Shown one piece after another: positions 43,087-52,086 of a stretch of DNA of 64,000 nucleotides; the first letter of the stretch is position 1, and each line of letters starts with the position of its first letter. This DNA comes from CADEED01 sp036274075 (GTDB taxonomy: Bacteria; Pseudomonadota; Gammaproteobacteria; Steroidobacterales; Steroidobacteraceae). The stretch spans positions 18,311-82,310 of the forward strand of contig DASUGK010000030.1 of the NCBI GenBank assembly GCA_036274075.1, read 5' to 3'. Below the pieces are notes generated by a model. The model was given only the letters and a program-made list of their open reading frames with translations, was not told where the DNA came from and searched no databases. A program made the position numbers and the translations under genes.

Positions 43087-44166
43087 TTATTGAACCCCGC
43101 GGGCCTGCGCCCAGCCGAGGTCCGCGATGGGACGGGTGAGACTGCCGGCCTCGGTGGCATGCTCGCTCGACGCATTGCCGAGTCGTGCGCGCGCCGTCAC
43201 GCCCTGCAGGATCGAGGCGAGCCGGAATAGATTGAACGCAATGTAGAAATCGAATGCTCCCGGCGCGGGCTCGGAGCGCCGCCCGGTCCGGTCGAGATAC
43301 CGGCGGACGTACTCACGCTCGGACGGGATGCCGAGCGGCGCGAGATCGAGGCCGGCCAGGCCCTTGCGCAGGGCATCGGGCATGCGATACGGCATGCAGT
43401 GGTAAGCGAAATCCGAGAACGCGTTGCCGAGGGTCGCCAGTTCCCAGTCGATGACGGCGAGTATACGGGCCTCGTGCCGGTCGAAGATGAGATTGTCGAT
43501 GCGGAAGTCACCGTGCGTGATGTGCGCGGGTTCGTCGGGCGGCAGGTGCCGCGGCAGCCAGTCGATGAGCTGCTCCATGGATTCGATGTGCTCGAGCTGG
43601 CTGGCGCGGTACTGCTTCGTCCAGCGCTCGATCTGGCGCGCGACGTAGTTCTCGCGCCGGCCGAAATCCGCGAGCCCGGCGGCGTCCGGGTCGATTCCAT
43701 GGATGGCCGCGATCACGCGGTTCATTTCGGAATAGATGGCGGCGCGTTCGGAGGGTGCGAGGCCGGGCAGCGCCGGGTTCCAGAAGATCCGGCCTTCGAC
43801 GTACTCCATGAGATAGAACGGCGTGCCCGCCACGCTGGCGTCGTCGCAGTAGTGCAGGGCGCGCGGCACGGGTACCGCGCTGTCGGCGAGCGCATTGAGG
43901 ATGCGGAACTCGCGGTCGACGGCGTGCGCCGAGGGCAGCAGCGCGCCCGGTGGTTTGCGGCGCAGGACGTAGCGGCCGCCGGCGGTGGAAAGCAGATAGG
44001 TCGGGTTCGACTGTCCGCCGCGGAACTGCTGGATCGTCAGCCCGTTGGCGTCCGGCAGCCGCTCCGCCAGCCACTGCTCGAGCCGCGCGGCGTCCATGGC
44101 GTGCGCTTCGCGCACCGGCATGGTGGTCGAAGGATCGATGTGCACACGCGAGGGCATGGCCGCCAT
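43087..44166 (-). CDS. APH-like kinase (acyl-CoA-dehydrogenase-associated phosphotransferase)
   Basis: A 359-residue protein-kinase-fold phosphotransferase. QFRGGQSNPTYLLSTAGGRY is the nucleotide loop, YVLRRKPPG carries the ATP lysine, ITHGDFRIDNLIFD near residue 218 is the catalytic loop and ILAVIDWELATLGN is the DFG-equivalent metal site, so it looks active. Bacterial relatives beside acyl-CoA dehydrogenases, such as LvaA of levulinate degradation, phosphorylate 4-hydroxyacyl-CoAs. The ATG overlaps the upstream SDR stop by one base (TGATG); a second ATG three codons in is possible. Confidence 0.87.
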   Translation of the reverse strand: MAAMPSRVHIDPSTTMPVREAHAMDAARLEQWLAERLPDANGLTIQQFRGGQSNPTYLLSTAGGRYVLRRKPPGALLPSAHAVDREFRILNALADSAVPVPRALHYCDDASVAGTPFYLMEYVEGRIFWNPALPGLAPSERAAIYSEMNRVIAAIHGIDPDAAGLADFGRRENYVARQIERWTKQYRASQLEHIESMEQLIDWLPRHLPPDEPAHITHGDFRIDNLIFDRHEARILAVIDWELATLGNAFSDFAYHCMPYRMPDALRKGLAGLDLAPLGIPSEREYVRRYLDRTGRRSEPAPGAFDFYIAFNLFRLASILQGVTARARLGNASSEHATEAGSLTRPIADLGWAQARGVQ

Positions 44167-44945
44167 CAAACTACCGACGCGCCGCCATCGACGGCGATGA
44201 TCTGCCCGGTGATGTGGCGCGCCGCGCTGCTCGACAGCAGCACCACCAGTCCTTCGAGGTCGGACGGGTCGCCCAGCTGGCGCAGCGGCGTCTCCGCGAT
44301 GACTCGCGGCCCGATCTTCTCGAGCAGGCCCTGCGACATCTTGGAGGGAATGAACCCGGGACAGATGGCGTTGACCGTGATGCCGAACTGCCCCCATTCA
44401 CCGGCCAGCGCCCGCGTGAAGTTCACCAGCCCGCCCTTGCTGGTGTGATAGGCAATGGCGCGCATGTGCTCGGGCAGCGCACCCTTGAGGCCGGCAATCG
44501 AGGCGATGTTGACGATGCGCCCCTGCCGGCGCGGAATCATCCAGCGCGCGCCCACCTGCTGCGTGAGCAGGAACACGCCGGTGAGGTTGAGGCCCATGAC
44601 CTTGTTCCAGCCCTCGAGCGGATATTCCTCGGCGGGCGCGCCCCAGCTCGCGCCTGCGTTGTTCACCAATATATCGACAGGAGCGCCGGCCGCCGCGGCC
44701 ACCGCGTCGACGAAGGGACTCACGTTCTCCGCCCGCGACAGGTCGCCGACGACACGCACGGCAGACACACCCCGCTTTTCGAGGCTGGCGACGGCCGCGT
44801 CGAGCTCATCGACCTTGCGTGCGGAGATGACGATCCTGGCGCCCATCTCCCCGAGTGCGCCCGCCATCGCGAGGCCGAGACCGCGCGATCCGCCGGTCAC
44901 CAGCGCCGTGCGCCCCGCGAGGTTGAATGCCTCACGCACACTCAT
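44166..44945 (-). CDS. Short-chain dehydrogenase/reductase
   Basis: A 259-residue classical SDR with VTGGSRGLGLAMAG (cofactor loop), NNAGASWG, the active-site serine in NIASIAG and YHTSKGG (Tyr-x3-Lys). It probably oxidises or reduces a hydroxyl on the pathway intermediate with NAD(P). It overlaps the upstream dehydrogenase by four bases (ATGA) and the kinase gene by one, so three genes are translationally coupled. A longer in-frame reading to 45386 is spurious. Confidence 0.9.
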   Translation of the reverse strand: MSVREAFNLAGRTALVTGGSRGLGLAMAGALGEMGARIVISARKVDELDAAVASLEKRGVSAVRVVGDLSRAENVSPFVDAVAAAAGAPVDILVNNAGASWGAPAEEYPLEGWNKVMGLNLTGVFLLTQQVGARWMIPRRQGRIVNIASIAGLKGALPEHMRAIAYHTSKGGLVNFTRALAGEWGQFGITVNAICPGFIPSKMSQGLLEKIGPRVIAETPLRQLGDPSDLEGLVVLLSSSAARHITGQIIAVDGGASVV

Positions 44946-46090
44946 ACGGCCTCCCGCGGTTCGCGCAGAATGGCGTCGCTGACTGCCGCGAGGTGATGCA
45001 GGGAATCGCCGAAGGTCATGTCGATCATGGTCAGGCGCTTGAAGTAGTGGCTGACCGCGAGTTCGTCGGCCATGCCCATGCCGCCATGCAGCTGCACGGC
45101 CTGCTGGCCCACGAATCGTGCGGCCTTGCCGACGTAATACTTGGCCGCGGAGACGTCGCGCCGCCGCAGCTCCGCGTCGCCTTTCGCGGCATGGGAATGC
45201 GCCGCGCATCGACCGGTGGCCAGGATGCTCATCGAGCGCGCCTGCGTGGCCTGCACGAACATGTCGGCCATGCGGTGCTGCAGTGCCTGGAAGCGTCCGA
45301 TGGGCGTGCCGAACTGCTTGCGCGACTTCGTGTACTCGATGGTCGTGGCGTTGGCGGCCTCCATGGCGCCGACGGCCTCGGCGCACAAGGCCGCGATGCC
45401 GCGCTGCACGGCGTACTCGAGCGCCACGGTGGCGTCGCCGTCGCCCAGCACATGGTCCGCGTGCAATTTCACGTCCTTGAAGAACACGTCGGCGGCGCTG
45501 CGGCCGTCCTGGGTGCGATAACGCACGAGGCGCACGCCAGGCGTGTTCGGATCGACGAGGAATACCGACAAACCATTGCCGGTCCTGGCGCTCACGAGCA
45601 AAAGGTCGGCAACTGCACCGTCGGGCACGGTTGCCTTCGCGCCATTGAGCAGGCAGGAGTCTCCGGTGCGCCGCGCCTCGGTGCGGACGGTGGATGCATA
45701 GCGGGCTTCGGCTTCAGCGTGCGCCAGCGCAAGCTTCAGGCCGCCCGTTGCTATGCGCGGCAGCAGGTCCGCCTGCCGCGCTTCGGTGCCATGCCCGGCG
45801 ATCAGCGGTGCACAAAGGGCGACGGTGGATAGATAGGGCTCGAGCACCAGCGAACGGCCCATCTCTTCCAGCGCGAGCATCAGCTCGGTGGCGCCGCCGA
45901 TGCCGCCTTGCGGCTCCGGCAGCCCGATCGAGAGGAATCCCTGCTCCGCGAAGGCGTGCCAGATCTCCTGGCTGGAGCCGAAAGGTTGCGCGAGACAGCG
46001 GCGGCGCGTCTCGAAGTCGTAGCGCTCCGCGAGGAAACGCCGCACGGATTCCTGCAATGCCAGTTGTTCTTCGTCGAATTCGAGGTGCAT
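44942..46090 (-). CDS. Acyl-CoA dehydrogenase, small (beta, PimD-like) subunit
   Basis: A 382-residue acyl-CoA-dehydrogenase-fold protein. LQESVRRFLAERYDFETRRR, EMGRSLVLEPYLSTVALC, GRFQALQHRMADMF and VQLHGGMGMADELAVSHYF are close in style to the small subunit of pimeloyl-CoA dehydrogenase. In such alpha2-beta2 enzymes one subunit carries the catalytic glutamate and the other mainly FAD-binding parts. ATG 46090 overlaps the large-subunit stop by one base, consistent with a 1:1 complex. It acts in beta-oxidation of the CoA ester. Confidence 0.88.
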   Translation of the reverse strand: MHLEFDEEQLALQESVRRFLAERYDFETRRRCLAQPFGSSQEIWHAFAEQGFLSIGLPEPQGGIGGATELMLALEEMGRSLVLEPYLSTVALCAPLIAGHGTEARQADLLPRIATGGLKLALAHAEAEARYASTVRTEARRTGDSCLLNGAKATVPDGAVADLLLVSARTGNGLSVFLVDPNTPGVRLVRYRTQDGRSAADVFFKDVKLHADHVLGDGDATVALEYAVQRGIAALCAEAVGAMEAANATTIEYTKSRKQFGTPIGRFQALQHRMADMFVQATQARSMSILATGRCAAHSHAAKGDAELRRRDVSAAKYYVGKAARFVGQQAVQLHGGMGMADELAVSHYFKRLTMIDMTFGDSLHHLAAVSDAILREPREAV

Positions 46091-47286
46091 CAGAGTCCCA
46101 ACAAACGGTGCGAAATGATGTTGCGCTGGATTTCGTTCGAGCCGCTGTAGATGGAGGTCTTGCGCATGTTGAAGTATCGGCCGGAGAGGGCGGCCCACCA
46201 TTCAGCGCCGTCCGGCTCGCCCTGCCAGCCCGCGTCCAGCGCCTCGGGCACGTGCGGCAGCGCGCGCGGCCCGAGCGCGCGCATCTTGAGCTCGGACAAG
46301 GTCTGCTGGATCTCGGAGCCGGAGATCTTGAGCGCCGAGGAGATGGCGCCCGGGTCGCGGCCCGATGCCTCGGCCGACAACACGCGCAGCACCGTGTATT
46401 CCAGCGCTCGCAGCTCGATCTCGAGCGCGGCGATGGCGTCGCGGAAGCGCACGTCCTCGATGAGCGGGCGGCCATCGCTCGACACGCGCGCGGCGATGGC
46501 CTTGAGCGACCGCAACTCGCGCTTGGATTCGCCGAGCCGCGCGATGTTCACGCGCTCGTGCGTCAACAGGTACTTGGCATACGTCCAGCCCTGATTCTCC
46601 TCGCCGACACGCTGCGCGACGGGCACTTCGACGTCGTCGAGCCACACCTCGTTCACCTCGTGCTCCCCGTCGATCAACGCGATGGGACGCACGCTGATGC
46701 CTTTCGTTTTCATATCTATGAGCAGGAAGGAGATGCTCTCCTGCGAGCGTCCCTCGGTGGAGGTGCGCACCAGGCAGAACATCCAGTCCGCGAAATGCCC
46801 GAGCGTGTTCCAGGTCTTCTGGCCGTTGACGACGTAGACATCGCCACGCCGCACCGCCGTGGTCTTGAGCGAGGCGAGGTCGGAGCCGGCGCCGGGCTCG
46901 CTGTAACCCTGGCACCACCAGTGTTCTCCCGAGAGTATCCGCGGCAGGTAGAACTGCTGCTGCGCGGCCGAACCGTATTTCATGAGGACGGGCGCCACCA
47001 TGCGTACGCCGAATGCGATGACGGGTGGTGCGCCCGCGGCCGTCGACTCCTCGTCGAAGATGTGTTGCTCGACCGCGGTCCAGCCCGGGCCGCCGAATTC
47101 CTTGGGCCAGGTCGGCGCCGACCAGCCGCGCGAGTGCAGGATGCGGTGCCAGCCGATGATGTCTTCGCGCGTGAGCCGCTTGTGGCCTAACACCTTGGCG
47201 GACACCTCGCGCGGCAGGTTCGCGCGGATGAACTGCCGGACTTCGGCGCGAAAGGATTCTTCTGCCGGGGTGTATTCGAGATCCAT
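46090..47286 (-). CDS. Acyl-CoA dehydrogenase, large (alpha, PimC-like) subunit
   Basis: A 398-residue acyl-CoA dehydrogenase beginning MDLEYTPAEESFRAEVRQFI. It contains WWCQGYSEPGAGSDLASLKT, VNGQKTWNTLGHFADWMF, GGEHEV-type loop IDGEHEVNEV and KTSIYSGSNEIQRNIISH. Glu244 in LTHERVNIAR is at the place of the catalytic base in the alpha subunits of heteromeric acyl-CoA dehydrogenases such as those for steroid side chains and dicarboxylates. First gene of the minus-strand run; it starts 120 nt from the divergent hydratase gene, with palindromes between. Confidence 0.9.
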   Translation of the reverse strand: MDLEYTPAEESFRAEVRQFIRANLPREVSAKVLGHKRLTREDIIGWHRILHSRGWSAPTWPKEFGGPGWTAVEQHIFDEESTAAGAPPVIAFGVRMVAPVLMKYGSAAQQQFYLPRILSGEHWWCQGYSEPGAGSDLASLKTTAVRRGDVYVVNGQKTWNTLGHFADWMFCLVRTSTEGRSQESISFLLIDMKTKGISVRPIALIDGEHEVNEVWLDDVEVPVAQRVGEENQGWTYAKYLLTHERVNIARLGESKRELRSLKAIAARVSSDGRPLIEDVRFRDAIAALEIELRALEYTVLRVLSAEASGRDPGAISSALKISGSEIQQTLSELKMRALGPRALPHVPEALDAGWQGEPDGAEWWAALSGRYFNMRKTSIYSGSNEIQRNIISHRLLGL

Positions 47287-47310
47287 GCGATTTGGCGTGT
47301 TCGCTGTGTG

Positions 47311-47325
47311 TTTCGCTGTGCGAAA
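47311..47325. promoter_or_regulatory. IclR-type operator candidate, perfect 15-bp palindrome
   Basis: TTTCGC-TGT-GCGAAA is an exact 6-3-6 palindrome 25 nt upstream of the PimC-like gene and 81 nt upstream of the divergent hydratase gene. Its arms recur almost unchanged before the TonB receptor at 36798. Confidence 0.65.
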
Positions 47326-47328
47326 TGT

Positions 47329-47378
47329 AGTTCTGCAAAACTTGAAAGCAGCCTAAGCCTTAGTTGATGCTCCATCAA
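47329..47378. promoter_or_regulatory. Cluster of further palindromes in the divergent promoter
   Basis: Three dyads follow in 50 nt: AGTTCTGCAAAACT (47329-47342, 12 of 14 symmetric), CTAAG-C-CTTAG (47353-47363, perfect) and TTGATG-CTC-CATCAA (47364-47378, perfect 6-3-6). The last has the same geometry as the IclR-like site but different arms and lies 28 nt before the hydratase gene start. Confidence 0.5.
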
Positions 47379-47405
47379 GTCAACGCACTGCGGAGTCGTG
47401 ATTCG

Positions 47406-49541
47406 ATGGCAAACGTCGACTATGCGCGAGACGGCACGGCCGCCGTCATCACCTTCTCGAACCCTCCGGTGAACAGCTTTTCGCACGCGGTGCGCGGCGC
47501 GCTGCTGGCGGCGCTCGACCGCGCGGCCGCGGATCCCGGCGTGCGCGCCATCGTGCTCACGGGCTCGGGTGGGCAGTTCTCGGGAGGCGCCGACATCCGC
47601 GAATTCGGAACGCCGGCGTCGCTGGCGTCGCCGCGGCTGCACGACGTCATCGCGGCCTGCGAAGGCAGCTTCAAGCCCGTCATCGCCGCGATCTCCGGCG
47701 TCTGCCTCGGCGGCGGCTTCGAGATCGCGCTCGGCTGCCACTACCGCGTCGCGCGGAACGGGGCGCGCGTGGGTTTGCCCGAGGTGAAGCTGGGGCTGTT
47801 GCCGGGCGCGGGCGGCACGCAGCGCCTGCCGCGCCTCGTGGGTGTGACCACCGCGCTCAATGTCATCCTGGGTGGCGAGCAGATACCGGCGCGCGAGTTC
47901 GCGGACACGGCGCTGTTCGATCGTGTCGTCGACGGCGATCCTGTACCTGCGGCGGTGGAACTCGCCGCTGAACTGGAAAAGCAGGGGAAGCTGGTTCCCA
48001 GGAAGGTGTCGGAGATCACGCTCGAGGAACCGAACCTCGACGCGCTGTGCGAGTTCGCGCTGCAGACCGTCAAGGCGAAGGCGCCATTGGCCATCGCGCC
48101 GCAACGCTGCATCGAATGCGTGAAGGCCGCGGGCAAGCCGTTCGTTGAGGGCGCGGCCATCGAGCGGCGGCTGTTCGTCGAGCTCGTGCAGACGCCGGAA
48201 TCCAAGGGCCTGCGTCACTCCTTCTTTGCGGAGCGCGCGGCCGGCAAGGTCGCCGACATCCCGGAGGGCATGCCGCCGCGTCCGCTCGACAGGGCTGCCG
48301 TCATCGGCGCGGGCACCATGGGTTCGGGGATCACGATCTGCCTGTTGAATGCGGGCATCCCCACGTGGCTGCTGGAAAGCGACCGGGCGGCGCTCGACAG
48401 GGGCGTGGCACGAATTGCCGGCATCTACGACGCGCAGGTGAAGAAGGGCAAGCTCGCGCAGGCGGAACGCGACCGGCGCATGGGCCTGCTGCTGCCCGTG
48501 CTGGACTATGACGCCATCGGTTCGGCGGACATCGTCATCGAAGCGGTGTTCGAACGCATGGACGTGAAACTCGCGGTGTTCGCGCAACTGGATCGCGTCA
48601 TGAAACCCGGCGCCATCCTCGCGACCAACACCTCGACGCTCGACGTGAACGCCATTGCGCACGCCACGCGCCGGCCGGCGGATGTGGTCGGCACGCATTT
48701 CTTCTCGCCGGCCAACATCATGCGGCTGCTCGAGATCGTGCGCGGCGCGGCGACGGCCAGGGACGTGCTCGCCACGGCGCTGGCTCTCGGCAAGACCCTG
48801 AAGAAGGTGTCCGTGGTGTCCGGCGTCTGCGATGGCTTCATCGGCAACCGCATGCTCGAGCACTACGGCAAGCAGGCCAACTACCTGCTGGAGGAGGGTG
48901 CGAGTCCGCGCCAGGTGGACGCCGCCATGGAGGCATTCGGATTCGCCATGGGTCCGTTCAAGGTCGGTGACCTCGCAGGCAACGACATCGGCTGGAGCGT
49001 CCGCAAGCGCCGCCGCGCCGAGAAGCCGGGATACAAGTTCTCGACGTTGCCTGACAAGCTGTGCGAAATGGGCCGCTTCGGCCAGAAGAGCGGCGCAGGC
49101 TGGTATGAATATCCCGATGGGCGCAGGCCGCAGCCCTCGAAGGTGGTGGACGATTTGATCGCCGCGCACCGCAAGGAGATCGGCATCGCGCCGCGGAAGA
49201 TAGACGACGCCGAGATCGTCGATCGCCTGTTGTACGCGCTGGTCAACGAGGGCGCGCGTATCCTCGACGAGGGGATTGCCGCGCGATCCTCGGACATCGA
49301 CGTGGTCTATCTCACCGGGTATGGTTTTCCCGCCACGCGCGGTGGGCCGATGTTCCACGCCGACGCCGTGGGACTGCCGATGGTGCAGCGGCGCATGCGC
49401 GAATTCGCGCGCAATCCACACGGTGATGCGGAGTCCTGGAAACCGGCGCCGCTCATCGAGCGGCTCGTCGCCAGCGGGGAGTCATTCGCGAGCGTCAGCA
49501 GCGCTCCCGCTTCTGTCCCGGTCAAAGGAGTCGCGGCATGA
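47406..49541 (+). CDS. Bifunctional enoyl-CoA hydratase / 3-hydroxyacyl-CoA dehydrogenase (PimF/FadB-like)
   Basis: A 711-residue fusion. The crotonase half (residues about 1-190) has QFSGGADIREF and GVCLGGGFEIALGCHYRVA for the oxyanion hole and a catalytic glutamate in GLPEVKLGLLPGAGGTQR. The dehydrogenase half has AAVIGAGTMGSGI (NAD loop), TNTSTLDVNAIA, the catalytic histidine in GTHFFSPANIMRLLEIVRG, and two C-terminal helical domains. It hydrates enoyl-CoA and oxidises the product to 3-ketoacyl-CoA. I chose ATG 47406, since the upstream ATG at 47364 would overlap the palindromes. The thiolase gene overlaps its end by four bases. Confidence 0.92.
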   Translation: MANVDYARDGTAAVITFSNPPVNSFSHAVRGALLAALDRAAADPGVRAIVLTGSGGQFSGGADIREFGTPASLASPRLHDVIAACEGSFKPVIAAISGVCLGGGFEIALGCHYRVARNGARVGLPEVKLGLLPGAGGTQRLPRLVGVTTALNVILGGEQIPAREFADTALFDRVVDGDPVPAAVELAAELEKQGKLVPRKVSEITLEEPNLDALCEFALQTVKAKAPLAIAPQRCIECVKAAGKPFVEGAAIERRLFVELVQTPESKGLRHSFFAERAAGKVADIPEGMPPRPLDRAAVIGAGTMGSGITICLLNAGIPTWLLESDRAALDRGVARIAGIYDAQVKKGKLAQAERDRRMGLLLPVLDYDAIGSADIVIEAVFERMDVKLAVFAQLDRVMKPGAILATNTSTLDVNAIAHATRRPADVVGTHFFSPANIMRLLEIVRGAATARDVLATALALGKTLKKVSVVSGVCDGFIGNRMLEHYGKQANYLLEEGASPRQVDAAMEAFGFAMGPFKVGDLAGNDIGWSVRKRRRAEKPGYKFSTLPDKLCEMGRFGQKSGAGWYEYPDGRRPQPSKVVDDLIAAHRKEIGIAPRKIDDAEIVDRLLYALVNEGARILDEGIAARSSDIDVVYLTGYGFPATRGGPMFHADAVGLPMVQRRMREFARNPHGDAESWKPAPLIERLVASGESFASVSSAPASVPVKGVAA

Positions 49542-50716
49542 GCGCCGAGGCCGTCATCGTTTCCACTGCCCGGACGCCCCTCGCCAAGTCCTTCCGTGGC
49601 GCCTTCAACATGAGCCACGGCGCGCATCTCGGCGGGGTCGCCGTGCGCGCGGCCATGGAGCGCGCGGGCGTGGAGCCCGGCGAGGTCGAGGATGTGCTCA
49701 TGGGTTGCGCGGCTCCCGAAGGCGCGACGGGCGGCAACATCGCGCGCGTCATCGCCAACCGCGCGGGCTGCCCGCCCACGGTCGCCGGCACGACGTTGAA
49801 CCGCTTCTGCAGTTCCGGACTGCAGACCATCGCACTCGCGGCGCAACGCATCGTCGCCGGCGAGGAAGGGATCTATCTCGCGGGTGGCGTGGAATGCACG
49901 TCCACCGTGCACCCGAACCGCAACCAGCACATGCTGCGCGACCCGTGGACGGTCGAGCACAAGCCCGAGCTCTACCTGACCATGATCGAGACCGCGGAGA
50001 TCGTCGCCCGGCGCTACGGCATCGGCCGCGAGCGCATGGACGAGTACGGCGTGCGCAGCCAGGTACGCGCCTGCGCCGCCGACGCCGCGGGACACTTCAA
50101 GCAGGAAATCGTCGCGACGCCCGCCACCATGGCCATCGTCGACAATGACGGGCGTTTCGCGACGCGCGACGTGGTCGTGGAGCGCGACGAGGGCCTGCGC
50201 GCCGACACCACGCTCGACGGCGTATCGAAGATCCGCCCGGCGACGCCCGGTGGCCTGGTGGCCGCGGGTAACGCCAGCCAGTTCTCCGACGGCGCCGGCG
50301 CCTGCGTCGTCATGAGTGCGAAAGAGGCGGCGCGGCGCAACGTCACGCCGCTCGGCATCTTCCGGGGCTTCGCCGTCGCGGGCTGCGAGCCGGACGAGAT
50401 GGGCATCGGCCCCGTGTTCGCCGTTCCCAAACTACTGAAGCGGGCCGGTCTGGAACTCGACGACATCGGGCTCTGGGAACTCAACGAGGCCTTCGCCGTG
50501 CAGGTGCTCTATTGCCGCGACAGGCTCGGCATTCCCGACGAGCGGCTCAATGTCGACGGCGGCGCGATTGCCGTCGGGCATCCATTCGGCATGAGCGGGC
50601 AGCGCCTCACGGGCCACGCGCTGCTGGCTGGCAAGCGACTCGGCGCACGTTACGTGGTGGTGACCATGTGCGTAGGCGGCGGCATGGGTGCGGCGGGGTT
50701 GTTCGAGATCGTCTAG
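49538..50716 (+). CDS. Acetyl-CoA acyltransferase (thiolase)
   Basis: A 392-residue degradative thiolase. Nucleophile cysteine in NRFCSSGLQTIALAAQRI, the second-domain NEAFAVQVL, the histidine in VGHPFGMSGQR and the second cysteine in TMCVGGGMGAAGLFE are all present. It cleaves 3-ketoacyl-CoA with CoA to acetyl-CoA and a shortened acyl-CoA, closing the beta-oxidation cycle. ATGA overlap with the hydratase/dehydrogenase gene indicates a coupled alpha/beta-type pair, although that enzyme is the peroxisomal/PimF architecture. Confidence 0.93.
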   Translation: MSAEAVIVSTARTPLAKSFRGAFNMSHGAHLGGVAVRAAMERAGVEPGEVEDVLMGCAAPEGATGGNIARVIANRAGCPPTVAGTTLNRFCSSGLQTIALAAQRIVAGEEGIYLAGGVECTSTVHPNRNQHMLRDPWTVEHKPELYLTMIETAEIVARRYGIGRERMDEYGVRSQVRACAADAAGHFKQEIVATPATMAIVDNDGRFATRDVVVERDEGLRADTTLDGVSKIRPATPGGLVAAGNASQFSDGAGACVVMSAKEAARRNVTPLGIFRGFAVAGCEPDEMGIGPVFAVPKLLKRAGLELDDIGLWELNEAFAVQVLYCRDRLGIPDERLNVDGGAIAVGHPFGMSGQRLTGHALLAGKRLGARYVVVTMCVGGGMGAAGLFEIV

Positions 50717-50748
50717 CAATCGCCGGTTGCGGCAGGGGGCGAGGGGCC

Positions 50749-52086
50749 GTGGATTCAGGAAAAAAGGCACTGCACGCGAAGAAGGCTCTCATCCTGCTCT
50801 TCGCCGTCAACCTGCTCAACTTCTTCGACCGCCAGTTGCCCGGAGTGCTCGGCGAGCCCATTCGCAAGGAGTTCGGACTCGACGATGCGCAGCTCGGGTT
50901 GATAGGCACGGCGTTCACGCTGATGTACGCGGCGGTTGGGCTGCCCATCGGCCGCCTTGCCGACACCTGGGTGCGCACGCGCCTCATCAGTGCGGGACTC
51001 ACGGTGTGGAGCGCACTCACTGCCGTTTCCGGCATGGTGCACAGCTATGCCGGGCTGGTCGCTGCGCGCCTCGGCGTGGGTATCGGCGAATCCACGTGTT
51101 CACCCGCCTGCCAGTCGCTGATCGGTGACCTGTTTCCGCCCGAGAAGCGCTCCCGCGCGCTGGGCGCGTTCATGCTCGGACTGCCTTTCGGCCTGTGCCT
51201 GTCGTATCTCGCGGGTGCGTGGCTGGGCGCCCAATACGGCTGGCGCGCCTGCTTCGTGCTTGCCGCCGTGCCGGGGTTCATCGTCGCGCTGCTGATCCTC
51301 AAACTACCCGAGCCGGTGCGCGGTGGCGCCGACGCGCCGGGCGCCGCCCACGCCGCGAAGCAGGCGACGAGCTGGGAAGGCTACAAGCGCGTGATCCGCA
51401 TCAGGACGTTGTGGTGGATCGTGATCTCGGGCGCGCTGCACAACTTCAACGTGTATGCCATCAACGCGTTCCAGACGCCGTTCCTGCAGCGGTATCACTC
51501 GCTCGACCTGCGCAGCGCCGCGCTGGTCTCCGCCCTCGTGGTGGGGCTGGTGGGCGCCATCGGTTTGCTGGGCGGCGGCTGGGCGTCGGATCGCCTGAGC
51601 CGTCGCCGCGCCGACGGCCGCCTGCTGCTCGCGGCCGGAACGATGCTGGCCTCGGTACCCTGCGTGTTCCTGGCGCTGGCGCAGCCGCCGGGATCCATCG
51701 TGTCGTTCATGATCCCGATGGCGCTGGGCACCACGCTCAGCTTCGTCTACTACGCCACGGTGTACGCGGCCATCCAGGACGTGGTCGAGCCGCGGCTGCG
51801 CGGCAGCGCCGTCGCCGTGTACTTCTTCGCCATGTACGTGATGGGCGCGAGCATGGGCACGTACCTCACGGGCAAGCTCTCGGTGTTCCTCGCGAAGCGT
51901 GCGATGGCGGAAGCGGGCGCACCGGCGATGACCGAGGCCTTCCGCGCCGTGGGCCTGCACGATGCGATGTACGTGATCCCCGCGCTGGCGTTCTGCTGCG
52001 CGCTGGTGTTGTTCGCGGCATCGCGCACCGTGGCGGCGGACATGGTGTCCAACCGTGCGGCGGCGCTCCAGGAATCTGCATCATGA
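50749..52086 (+). CDS. MFS transporter
   Basis: A 445-residue carrier with 12 predicted TMs and a central loop of about 25 residues. ALILLFAVNLLNFFDRQLPG opens TM1, GLPIGRLADTWVRTRLISAG is the loop 2-3 motif (G-x3-D-x5-R), and GIGESTCSPACQSLIGDLFP lies in TM4-5. The sequence style is that of the Spinster-like/aromatic-acid MFS group. I use the GTG at 50749, after GAGGGG; a longer reading runs back into the thiolase gene. It probably moves the pathway acid or a product across the inner membrane. Confidence 0.88.
   Translation: MDSGKKALHAKKALILLFAVNLLNFFDRQLPGVLGEPIRKEFGLDDAQLGLIGTAFTLMYAAVGLPIGRLADTWVRTRLISAGLTVWSALTAVSGMVHSYAGLVAARLGVGIGESTCSPACQSLIGDLFPPEKRSRALGAFMLGLPFGLCLSYLAGAWLGAQYGWRACFVLAAVPGFIVALLILKLPEPVRGGADAPGAAHAAKQATSWEGYKRVIRIRTLWWIVISGALHNFNVYAINAFQTPFLQRYHSLDLRSAALVSALVVGLVGAIGLLGGGWASDRLSRRRADGRLLLAAGTMLASVPCVFLALAQPPGSIVSFMIPMALGTTLSFVYYATVYAAIQDVVEPRLRGSAVAVYFFAMYVMGASMGTYLTGKLSVFLAKRAMAEAGAPAMTEAFRAVGLHDAMYVIPALAFCCALVLFAASRTVAADMVSNRAAALQESAS

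Noticed and set aside
47187..49421. A 744-codon minus-strand frame opposite the hydratase/dehydrogenase
   Set aside because: The plus strand holds a full-length enzyme with all catalytic motifs; the antisense frame is His/Arg-rich noise.
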